13,670 nucleotides of DNA from Podila epigama (lineage: Eukaryota > Mortierellomycota > Mortierellomycetes > Mortierellales > Mortierellaceae), in assembly GCA_015679605.1 (NCBI GenBank), contig JAAAVE010000779.1:1-13670 (forward strand), given 5' to 3'. Positions 1-8,845 of this stretch are shown piece by piece. The translations under genes and the position numbers were made by a program. Numbering within the stretch: position 1 is the stretch's first letter; each line of letters opens with the position of its first letter. The notes under the pieces are model-generated. The model had not been told where the DNA came from and searched no databases. It worked only from the letters and a program-made list of their open reading frames with translations.

Positions 1-720
1 AAATACGCATGCAAGACTCTTACCCTGAATGAAAAGAACGAGATTTGTGACGCCATGGCGTCAGTGGACCCAGTGAACATCAGCGTGTGTCGATGTCGTA
101 CAGAGGTAGACCTGTGCGCCGACAACCAGAATAGTTGTATACAGTGATTCTGATTTGCTGGTTCACGTACCCGTCAAGCAAGTAATGAGATCGGTGCCGA
201 ACACATCGATATATGCTTGGTACAACAAGAATGCTGTTCTGAGGACGCTCAACTTGCGTTCAGTCAATCAGCTCCTTCTGCTAGCGATTGTGTATGCCAA
301 CGATTATTCGAAAAATGTCTCGTCGCTTGGTCTGGCAAGGAACGCTGATATCATACAAAAGATCAAATCAAACACCATCGAGGCAATGATGGAAGAGTAC
401 GTGGAGGCTGCATCCGTCCAAGTCGGTTTCCCGGTCGACAAAAATCAATGTAGTTTATCGAAGAGGGTTCTGCACGAAATGGTCGACACCCCGCTTCCTG
501 TTGTCGACCGCAACAGCCAAGACTTCCTCGATCGCCTCCAAGAATTCAGAGGCCTGATATCCCGATGGCATGAAGGCGAATTGCCATTTTATGTCGCTCC
601 CCACTGCCATACGAACCAGTTTCGCAATTACTTCACATCAAAAAATACAAAACTTCGCAGCCAGAAGGTCGTCGACCTCAACACTGTCAAGGTGCACGCT
701 CCACCGCCACAGAAAACGAC
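1..720 (+). pseudogene. XPG/FEN1-like nuclease, C-terminal half, broken and cut by the window edge
   Basis: Seen: frame 1 (1-142) carries an acidic pair in the order Glu-Val-Asp at 103-111. After a one-base frame change near 142 the next frame reads SDSDLLVHV (143-169). Further on comes LLAIVYANDYSKNV (about 281-320), followed by helical sequence. Known: FEN1/XPG nucleases use acidic residues in an ExE/ExD motif followed by a DxD motif (FEN1 E158/E160 and D179/D181) to bind the metals that cut flap DNA. The AIV..NDYSKN block matches AIVCQNEYSANIHGYG of the minus-strand relative at the right end of this window, and the following helix (EEYVEAASVQ) matches its AAYVEEKTIE. The N-terminal half lies outside the window. 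The frame change marks it as a pseudogene, unless a small intron lies near 142. The frame continues without a stop into the basic segment of the neighbouring Fanzor. The 3' boundary is approximate. Confidence 0.7.
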
Positions 721-2661
721 ACAATCAGTCCCAAGACCCCGCAAACGACAGCCTTCCAGAAAAAAGACGCGACAAAAGTACAAGACCAAGAGTAAAGGCA
801 AAGAAAAGGCAGAACAGCCATACAAACGGGGTTTGACATTGTCCACGAGACGTGACCACGGGCTCATGAAAAAACATATCACCAAGGCTCTCACCATTGG
901 CGGCATCAATCACGCCGTATATCAGACACTCCTGGACAAGCAGCCATCGGATCTCGAAATCCAAACAAGGCCAAGACCATTGCCACAAGCTTGCGACCAA
1001 TGGTTCTGATGATGAATCAGCTCCAAAGGCATGCACACGAAATCATTGCGCTGGACATCGCTGCGATCATCAACGCATCCACATCAAGTAGCTCTTCCTA
1101 ACCAAGTAGCTCGGCCATGCACACCTCCAGATCCACACTCCAACCTTCAAAAGAACAGCTCGCAGACTTCTTGGAAAACCTTAACTTTTACTATGGCCTT
1201 GGCACAATATTGCTCAATGGAAGTCTCGGGGCAGGTTCAGAGTATGAGAGACTAAGGAACACGCCAACGCGAACGGTATCCACAAGGCATAGATCAGCGG
1301 CGGCTTCAGCCCCTCAGGTGATTCAGGTACCCCATGCTGTCAAGGCCTACAATCAATACGTAGCCAAAACTGGGTTTGTGCCGTTCAATTCGCGCCCATC
1401 AGCTTCAGTTCAGGCCCAACCTTCCACGTCGGCTCGAGTTACTCGTCAAGCGTCGGGTCAAAAGTACAACGCCAGCTCCATGAGACTGCCGATGCGTTCT
1501 GTTATGAATGCTATCAGAGGACACTACCTAGGTTCAAAGTTTCCCGACCAACCCGACCGTGACGGTAACACAAATGCGATCGAATTTTTCTTTACACACA
1601 ATCGACAATGACAAGAGTTCCGCGACTTTCCCTCAGCCAAGTGGGCACCGGGCTTGTAAATTTGTCAGAGTCGGACCTAGTACATCTGATGTTCACGGAC
1701 CCTTCGACCCGCCCCATCTTGCTCGAGGCTCTTGACGTCAAGACAGTAACTCAAGCCGATAAATTGGTCGTGAAGAAAAAAAGGGATTTTGATCGAGAAT
1801 CTGTTTTTTTTAATACCAGATCGAACCAGCGGCTCAATGGATACTCGGGCAAAGTGTCCCTTCAAGATGATCCTAGGCAGACAAAGTTCAAACTAAGAGG
1901 AACCATTTGTACCGATGGACTGCAACTGACACTTCTGGCCTACGACACCAGCACAACTCGACGCAAGCGCACAGACACAGGGATTGAGGAGGAAGAGGAC
2001 TATGATGACGACCTTCAGGGTATTGAAGATGAATTCGAGTTGGAGGACGAGTTCTTATCCGAGAAGGAGGAAGAAAAGAGGACAGCGACGAGGAGATGGA
2101 GGATAAGGATCAATCAAGGTCCAACAACATCAATTGGATGTGGGGTTCCAAGCGCCTTGTACATGTAGCCAAGAAATTCGCCCAAGACACAGTCATCATT
2201 GGGACGGACCCTGGGGGGCGTAACACTATGACCGCTACTCGAATCGACCCTCACAAGAGCAATGAACGAACCTCGGTGACCATCCGCCGAAGCTTCCTCT
2301 ACCGGCCATACATTTTGTTCCGACGGAGACTTGAAGCTCGCAAAAAAGAGAAGGGAATCGACGAAATCGAGTCCAAGCTTCCTACGATGGGTCTGCATAC
2401 AATGGACCAGTACCTGCAGTACCTAAGCCAATCTGACAACCGTGCCAAACTCACAGCATTTTATAATGACACTTGGTTCCAAAAAAAATGGGACATGAAG
2501 AAAGCCCAGATGGGAGCAATAGATTACGGAATCAAGGCCATTCTTAGCCTGGCGGAAGACCACATGGGATACGAAGGCGTCCCCAAAGCCCGGCATAGGC
2601 GGCCAGTCATCTTTGGCATTGGGCTTGGGTCCTTTGGCACCCAAACAGCCATTGTTTTCAT
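721..2661 (+). pseudogene. Fanzor (eukaryotic TnpB-like RNA-guided nuclease), copy 1, frameshifted and lacking its C-terminus
   Basis: Seen, in order: a Lys/Arg-rich segment (about 727-830); helices that change frame near 955-990; an in-frame TAA at 1099-1101; a Ser/Ala-rich stretch; a frame change near 1590-1608; the motif TICTDG (1902-1919); a very acidic linker (about 1984-2100) with another frame change near 2075; GTDPG with the Asp at 2207-2209; an FYNDTWFQKKWD helix (2459-2494); and GIGLGSFG (2615-2638). Known: Fanzors are TnpB-derived nucleases guided by an omega-RNA. Their split RuvC domain begins with a D-P-G motif, and a TDG strand often precedes it. Missing: the RuvC-II Glu, zinc finger and RuvC-III Asp, which should follow; a tandem repeat stands there instead. 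The order of motifs matches the second copy at 6838-9036. It cannot be active as it stands. The 5' limit is uncertain because the frame is continuous with the XPG-like part. Confidence 0.8.
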
Positions 2662-2851
2662 GTACGAGTATAATCTCATTTTAAGAAGTAAAGTCCAGAT
2701 CCGATGGAAAAGACAATCCTGTATTTTCAGGTACGGGTATAATTTTAAGAAGTAAAGTCCAGATCCGATGGAAAAGACAATCCTGTGTTTTCAGGTACGG
2801 GTATAATCTCTAATAAAGAAGTAAAGTACAGGTTCGATGGAAAAGACAATC
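2662..2851 (+). repeat. Three-copy tandem repeat, unit about 64-69 bp
   Basis: The copies are about 2662-2730, 2731-2794 and 2795-2851. Each begins with gtacg(a/g)gtataat and contains aagaagtaaagt followed by cgatggaaaagacaatc. Copies 1 and 2 differ mainly by a short indel. Copy 3 diverges at its 3' end. The first copy lies in frame with the end of the Fanzor reading frame, after GTQTAIVFM, so the unit may derive from Fanzor sequence. It replaces the expected Fanzor C-terminus. The units are not multiples of one exact length and look like ordinary slippage or unequal exchange. Confidence 0.85.
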
Positions 2852-3490
2852 ACACGGCTACATCTCCTTCAAGATTGGTGATTTGCGTGGTGCACACTGC
2901 ACAGAGTTTGCAGGAAGAGGAGCTGTATAGTAGAAGCCCTGCACTCATTTGAATGGCTAATGCCTTGCTCACTTGCCTCTTCATCATATCCTTTTTGCCT
3001 GTTCAACTTGCTACTATTGTAATATCGACTTCCTTGCACCTACAACGTTGGTTTTCAGCGGCAAGGCAGCTCCCTTCTCCAAGCCTACGTGCATACTCCA
3101 TATTTCAGATCCCTCACGCTACAATTGAGGTTTTTAAAGAGTGCTATCAGATGTTATAGTTCCAATATACAACAGTAGTGCAGTGTTCAACGTTTTCTAC
3201 ACTTTTTCTTATTAACCACCATCGTGAAAAAAAAAAACATACTCTTTGCCTCATGTCAATGGTAGTTACAAAAATGATGATTTATTAACATGGATCTCTA
3301 GAAATGAAGCACGGTCATACACCAACCTGACTTGTCGAGCGGATACGCAACAGGTTTGCCTAAAGCCTTGTGCACTCAAGTTATGCACAACGTATAAGTG
3401 GGGAACAATGATCTCGACAATAGACATCCTACATGTGTGTTGTCAAAAGTGATGAAAAAGGTCTGGCTGTTTGAACCTGGAAGTCAGGAC
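2852..3490. other. Stretch without a supportable gene
   Basis: I see only short open frames. One (2953-3159, +) would encode 68 residues with a hydrophobic start, but it has no codon or family support. A stop-free run of about 24 codons lies near 2857-2930. There is an 11-A run at 3227-3237. No tRNA fold or CRISPR-like array was recognised. It is probably decayed mobile sequence plus the upstream flank of the RhoGAP gene. Confidence 0.5.
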
Positions 3491-3514
3491 AAAAAAAAAA
3501 AAAAAAAAAAAAAA
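3491..3514. repeat. Poly-A run of 24
   Basis: Twenty-four consecutive A residues lie between ggac and cgttattcc. This could be the tail of a retroposed sequence lying to its left. However, I found no matching direct repeat bounding it, so it may simply be an expanded homopolymer. It lies about 225 bp upstream of the RhoGAP start codon and could also act as a nucleosome-depleting poly(dA:dT) tract. Confidence 0.8.
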
Positions 3515-3737
3515 CGTTATTCCCCAGCGTTCACTCAGCGCCACTCAAATAAAAAAAAAGTGAAGAACTACAGGCGGCCATCATCTTGTTCAACTTTCAT
3601 TTTCATCGTCATATTCCACTACTACTAAGCAGCGAAATACCCATCCACTTCCACATCCTTCCTTCATCGTGCCGAAATCGAATTCGACTCGCACTGCTTC
3701 CCTCACAGCACCACCCTCTCACGCACGCATCGCAACA
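3515..3737 (+). promoter_or_regulatory. Putative promoter and 5' leader of the RhoGAP gene
   Basis: This is the interval between the poly-A run and the start codon. From about 3585 on it is pyrimidine-rich (repeated cttc, cacc and tccttcc), as is common just upstream of fungal start codons. No clear TATA box or named operator was recognised. The reading frame extends upstream of the ATG without a stop to about 3669. The first ATG in that frame is at 3738, in a good context with A at -3 and G at +4. Confidence 0.35.
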
Positions 3738-6307
3738 ATGGGTGACCCGTTGTCGTGCCTAAACGTGACATCTGCCCCAACATGTCCCAAGGTGTCCTCT
3801 GACCCAAAACCTCTCCAGTCCATTACCATTGATTATAGTCAGAATAGCAACGCCGCGCAACAACTTCATAGTAGGAGAGAGTCAATCGCAATCAACCTTC
3901 TGGATGTTACATCAAACTCGACCACTTCCCTCAGCTCCATATCCACTTCAGCCCCAGCTACCTCGTGGGTCCAGGCAGCCGAGGAACAAAGTTCCAAATT
4001 GTCAGTCAACTCAGGTCGTTCCTTGCCCTTCTCGAACCCATTTAAAAAACTTCAACATACTTTCCAGTCGCGCAAAGTTCTTGAGCTGGGTGTACGGGGG
4101 CCTGAGAAGGAGAAAGTGTTATCTTCGTCAGCCTCAGCCATGACCTTGACCTCCTGGAGGTCCAAGGCTGAGATGCTGTCCAAGAAGAGTTGGGGCAGAT
4201 CCCGTAAAAGTATGTTGTCCAATGTGTCACCCTGAATATCCTATAGGCTTATTGTCAACAAGACTGTGCAATCTATTCCGCTCGATTCTTGAGTCAAACA
4301 CTGCTTCTAATCGAGACACCATTGTTGATAATTTTACCACTGTTTGCAGACTCGGAGCCGACATTCAGCGGTCTAACGCTACCACAGACACCCATTTTTG
4401 GGGCCAGTCTCGATGACGCGATCCGTTCTTCACACATTCCAGGCGCGCCCATGGTTCCAGCTGTCCTTTTTCGCTGTGCAGAGTTTCTTGAAGCGAAAGG
4501 GGTTCATGAAGTTGGCTTGTATCGGTAAGAATAATTATCCTTTCCCCGTCTTTGTCTTCAATAATGCACTTGTGTACTTGCTTTTTGTCCATTCAAGCGA
4601 GGGTCGTTCACAGAATGTGAAATTTAATGAGAGGCAGGGTTCTACTGGTGTTATTGCCTTGTTGTGTGCAACAGGGAATGCAATTTAAGGCTTGTGTGAC
4701 AACAATGAGAGCTGCAATGAAGACTCACACAGAACACACTCAAATACTAAAATATGCCCCAGCTAAAAAGCCTGAATCAATCCAATGACAGACTAACAGC
4801 GCTACCTGTGTTTCAACACATGTTGGCTTTTTAACGATCGCTATCGACCTTACTAGTGTTCCTGGAAGCCATGCTAGCGTTCAAAAGCTAAAAAAAATGT
4901 TCGACTCTGGAAAAGATTATGATCTCCTTGCCATGGACAGCATTGACCCAAACGATATTGCAACACTCTTGAAGCTGTATCTTCGTGAACGTAAGGCAGA
5001 CTGTCTAGGCTCCAGAAACTTGCACCTCTTCTCGCCCACAACTGAATTTCCTCCAGTTTCTTGCCCCACTTCACTAATGTACAACTTGCGTCTATCGTCA
5101 CATAGTTCCCACACCTCTTCTGCCAGCTTTTGTACTGGAACAGTTTCAGTCCGTCATCTCAACTGATCGTCAAATCTGTCACATTCTACGAGAAATCCTT
5201 GTTCGACTCCCACGGCACAACTACGTTGTTCTCAGCTTTCTCTGCCATCACCTCTCACGGATTGCAGCACATTCTGACAAGACAAAGATGAACGTTTCAA
5301 ATCTTGGCGTCGTATTTGCCCCAACTCTGTCCATCGGCAGTATCTTATTTCGAGCTCTCCTAGGCGGATATTATGACACGGAGGAAACGGTCGAGAACCG
5401 CGCCAAGGGACTGGAAATTGTCTGGGGAGGCACTGTGCAGGAGTTTGCCCTTGGAACTCAACAATGGCCCAAAGAATCCCATGAGGACCGTTTGCACCCA
5501 CTCCAAACGGTACCCAGCAAGGAAGACAAGAGGGAGACGTCAGATTTTGATATAAACAACTGTCTTGATGATAGCAGTCCGTCAAGTGGTAATTCTGCTC
5601 ATCTGGCACCGAGTGCTCCCAGTGTTTCCGATAGAGATGAACCATTCTCACTGCCAGAAACAACGGGTTCAGATACAAAGCTTCTAACTATTGCGACAGA
5701 AGATGGAGACAACCTGCTGAAGGCAGTGTTACCCAAGAATACTGCAGATTCAGATTCTCGCGATGATGAAGGCATGCCGCCCAATGCACCATCATCATCG
5801 CCGCATCTCTCCCCTCTTAACTCGACAGGTTCGGTCCTTACATCTGACCTGAGTGCCAAAGACGAGGTTTTTGAGGCATCATTGACTTCGCCTCCTAGCG
5901 ATGTGAAGCCAAGTGTAGTTTCCGCTAATACCTCTGTCGCTACTGTCCTTCCCGCTTCTGACGCCACGAGTCCATCACATTTGACTCTCACAGCATCCAT
6001 GTTGCATCCAAGTGCCATAACAACGAGCGTCACCACAACCGCCCATACCGCAGGTACCACGAGCACGACCCAGAATAGCTGCTCAGTGGGACACCTTCAA
6101 GCACCCACACCGTCCCATATACCCGCTAATCCTATCGTAGAGAAGGCTCTTCCATTACTGCCATTCATTTCTTTTTCCGATGACCCAAGAACAAGCAATA
6201 ATGCCAAGGCACCAGACGCGCCTGATTGCACCAAGAACTTTGAGCACAAGTCCGCCTCTGGAGCTCCACAGCTTCCGCCTCTCGAGGACCTTTTAATTTC
6301 ACTCTGA
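3738..6307 (+). CDS. RhoGAP-domain protein (Rho GTPase-activating protein), 4 exons, 660 aa
   Basis: Predicted exons are 3738-4209, 4350-4524, 4857-4990 and 5106-6307. The three GT-AG introns (140, 332 and 115 bp) join in phase to 661 codons including the stop. Residues 1-157 are Ser-rich and probably disordered. The RhoGAP domain spans about residues 172-350. It begins IFGASLDDAI and has GLYRVPGS with the arginine finger at R216, LLKLYLRELPTPLLP with the conserved Lys at 255, and KMNVSNLGVVFAPTL with the conserved Asn at 326. Known: RhoGAPs insert an Arg into Rho-family GTPases to speed GTP hydrolysis, and in fungi they control polarity, actin and wall growth. Residues 350-660 are Ser/Thr/Pro-rich low complexity without a recognised domain. 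No BAR, PH, LIM or SH3 domain is seen, so the subfamily and target GTPase stay unknown. The key residues are intact and I see no break. It lies between two decayed Fanzor copies on the same strand. Confidence 0.9.
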
Positions 6308-6511
6308 TGCAGCTTAAATATGCCACCCAGTTCCATAGATCAAAGGTCTCTGTTCTTCGTATATCCAATTACAGCAGTTTTTGACCATGTATTGTGCAAT
6401 GTCTATAGCCTAACATCTCATGTAGACCTACTCAACATAACTGTCGTTTTTTCATGCTCGGAAAAAAAGTTTGGCTCACGGATGTGATTCTCTACGTAAA
6501 GCACAAAGTAC
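6308..6511. other. RhoGAP 3' flank
   Basis: This short AT-rich interval begins right after the RhoGAP stop codon. It presumably contains the 3' UTR and polyadenylation site, but no canonical AATAAA was found. From about 6470 it may already contain degraded sequence belonging to the following Fanzor block. Confidence 0.4.
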
Positions 6512-6760
6512 GTGCAATTTATCGAAAAGACCAGAGGAATTGCACCATTTCCACTATGGTGCTCGCTTTGTAATAGTCCACTGGAGGTGTACAGTACTGA
6601 TAAGTACAAACCCGCAGATGCAATACTATCCCTTCAAATATACCTCAGACGGCTGGGGACATTGGTCGTCATGTGTATCATCACTATTGGCGGCCGTCGT
6701 GTGCGGGGCAATGTCTACGACCGGGTTAATCACCATGCCGGCGTTTTTTTTTCTTCCCCG

Positions 6761-6837
6761 GTATAGTTAGTGACCTTCTCCAATGGAGTCAGTTGAATTA
6801 AACGCTGTCTAATTTATCTGCTATCCTATTGTTACAG
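6761..6837 (+). other. Possible intron in the 5' part of Fanzor copy 2
   Basis: The donor gtatag follows ttccccg, and the acceptor ttgttacag precedes gtcaag. Removing these 77 bp joins two open stretches in phase (FSSP to VKTTK). This is inferred only from splice sites and frame. The upstream exon is not recognised. Confidence 0.4.
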
Positions 6838-7609
6838 GTCAAGACCACAAAAGTCGAAAAGACCAAAGTCAACAAGACCAGCCGTTCCAAGCGGGATGCA
6901 GAGGAACAACAGCAGAGAATGACTCAGGAATTGGCACAAGAGACAGAGCAAAAGATTCAACAAAGCAGCGGCCGTCTGGGACAGGTAATCAACAACGGTC
7001 TAAAGGGCCTGTGTGAGACGGTGACCCTCTCCAAAGGTTACACTCACCATCTGCTGGGTACCCACATGGCGAAAAATATCCAGCCAGCCATCGAAGCATT
7101 TGTTGCCGCCGGTCGCGCATCCGATTTCAAAGCGAACCACGCAGATAGCCAGGCTGAACTTCGCGGTCACGTTCTTTCAGCAATACAAGTGGATATTTTG
7201 AACACTCTCACAAAACTATCGCGTCTCCCCACCGACCTTGGACGCATTTGTACATATGCTATTCAACACTATATCTCCGTTACCATGATCGAGTACCCTG
7301 ACATCGACAATTGCGATGCGCGAAGGGAAAAGTTCCAGTACATCCTAAAGGACCAATCTTTTTTTTTGCACCTTGGCAGTGGCCATCTACCAGCCTAGCC
7401 GACTTATCAAGGGTGAGTCGACCCTGGCGAAGGAGACTGCGGACAAGTTTGAAAGGGAATACTCCAATGTTACCCAGCCTGTTCTGGATATGGTTCGCGC
7501 CTTGCTCGATGGCAACATCCACCTGAGTGTGATTGAGCAAATAGCATGTTACCTCAGCGACAGGATCCGCACTCAGGCCCATCACTTTATCCCAACGCTC
7601 AAGACTCAG

Positions 7610-7686
7610 GTATGATAACATGCTTATTTTAGTCTAAAATTATAAAATGTTGATACTTTGCTAATCATACCTATTTCAACCTATAG
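7610..7686 (+). other. Intron within Fanzor copy 2
   Basis: The donor gtatga follows actcag, and the acceptor cctatag precedes gtcattacac. The 77-bp removal keeps the frame (KTQ to VITHVPEW). An intact intron in a decayed nuclease gene suggests that the ancestor was spliced like a host gene. Confidence 0.6.
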
Positions 7687-7912
7687 GTCATTACACATGT
7701 ACCTGAATGGGTCAACTCTGTTGGACAACGGATGCAATATGCAATCAGTACCAGTGGTGAAAGCAAACGCGACGATTTTTTTTTCAATCAACTGGTTCCT
7801 CAATGCAGCCCTCCCAGAAGAGAGTCGCATTGCGCTGTTCCCAGAGTCTGGATGGAGTGGCATGTTTTTCTCAGTAAAAATTGATACAACAAAGCCCGGA
7901 CACGCCATCATG

Positions 7913-7972
7913 ATCCATAGAAGAAGTACATGTTAATTGCCAGTAGACAACTTAATATTAAAAAAAAAAAAA
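7913..7972 (+). mobile_element. 60-bp poly-A-tailed insertion with 15-bp target site duplication
   Basis: The 15-mer ggacacgccatcatg occurs exactly at 7898-7912 and 7973-7987. Between the copies are 47 bp of unrelated sequence ending in 13 A residues (7960-7972). An exact direct repeat directly after a poly-A tail is the hallmark of target-primed retrotransposition by a LINE-type machinery. The insertion plus one repeat is 75 bp, so the frame is kept, but it brings in a TAA stop (7934-7936). The inserted piece is too short to name; it may be the 3' end of a polyadenylated RNA or a SINE fragment. Confidence 0.75.
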
Positions 7973-8754
7973 GGACACGCCATCATGGTCGACATCCCTC
8001 GAGAGAGTCTAAGCTTTGCTGAGAACCTGCATCGAATAAAAATGGAGTACGCCAAGAAAACAACAGCCTTGGGCTCTGAAGGCCAAACCATCAACCACAT
8101 CGAACAGAAGCTCCAGAGATTCACGCTGCCACTTCGTCCGAGATGTACACAAACCAATGTTCCTACGACAGTGCAAAGTGCTGGATCAGCTAAAGCAGGA
8201 TCAGAAGCCGAGACGCGAGAGAGTTGAAGTTCGCTGTATCCAGCCACGTTTGGAGACCAATTTAATCAGGCGAAGGATACGATAGAGACTCACATCCGAT
8301 GCTTGCTTTCAGCCGACGATAATCTGAGAAACTTTTATGGCTCCGCTCAACTCAAGTACTGGCGGTACCAAAAAGAGCAAGGTGTACGAGCAGACACCAG
8401 CAAGGCTATAGACAGTATTCTGCGGACTCTGATCACCTCTCCAAGTACGACGGGCAATTGGGGACGGGAAGTTTGGATCTTTGCCTGGGATAGATGACAA
8501 GTCGGCGTCTTTCCGACGTCAGCTTGCGCAGTAGACGAGAATACAGCTGATGAAAAAACAATTGTCAACGTTATGTGGCCAAGACAAGTGTATTAATATT
8601 TAATATTTAATGAAATGGTCATTCAAATTGGGCAAGAGGCAGGGGTCTTTTGGTATGCCTTGTGCATGAGTTTCGATCCAGCAGGACCTGTAGTCAATGC
8701 GGGGGTCCCACGAAGGACAAAGGACGGAATCTAACATACCTCAATCCAGAGGTT

Positions 8755-8845
8755 CTCAAATGCGAATGCGAATAGAGATAATTTGTATTCGAATTCGTAT
8801 CGTAGAAAACCTATGAAAGTGCGAATATTCGCATTCAAGCTTGAG
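8755..8845. repeat. 91-bp imperfect palindrome inside the Fanzor zinc-finger region
   Basis: The left arm (8755-8774) and right arm (8826-8845) are 20-bp inverted repeats matching at 16 of 20 positions; both contain the block gaatgcgaata. The centre holds a smaller palindrome, cgaattcg, and repeated gcgaat. It separates the first zinc-finger half (TCSQCGG ... LKCECE) from the second (PCLNPTCGG), and the frame differs on either side. It could be a tiny MITE-like element, a fold-back insertion or a local inverted duplication. No clear target duplication was found. Confidence 0.6.

Noticed and set aside
2953-3159. 68-codon + strand frame with a hydrophobic start, possible small secreted or membrane protein
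   Set aside because: It has no family motif and lies in decayed AT-rich sequence beside a pseudogene. A hydrophobic run of this size is easily met by chance.
3227-3514. Segment between an 11-A and a 24-A run as a SINE-like retroelement
   Set aside because: No matching direct repeats around it, and no tRNA-like box A/box B pair could be recognised.
4525-4856. The 332-bp interval in the RhoGAP gene as a separate small gene or an insertion
   Set aside because: It has clean GT and AG ends and joins the arginine-finger codon in phase, so it is best read as a long intron.
5599-6066. 155-codon minus-strand open frame
   Set aside because: It is antisense to the Ser/Thr-rich RhoGAP tail; biased composition keeps the other strand open. 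No motif.
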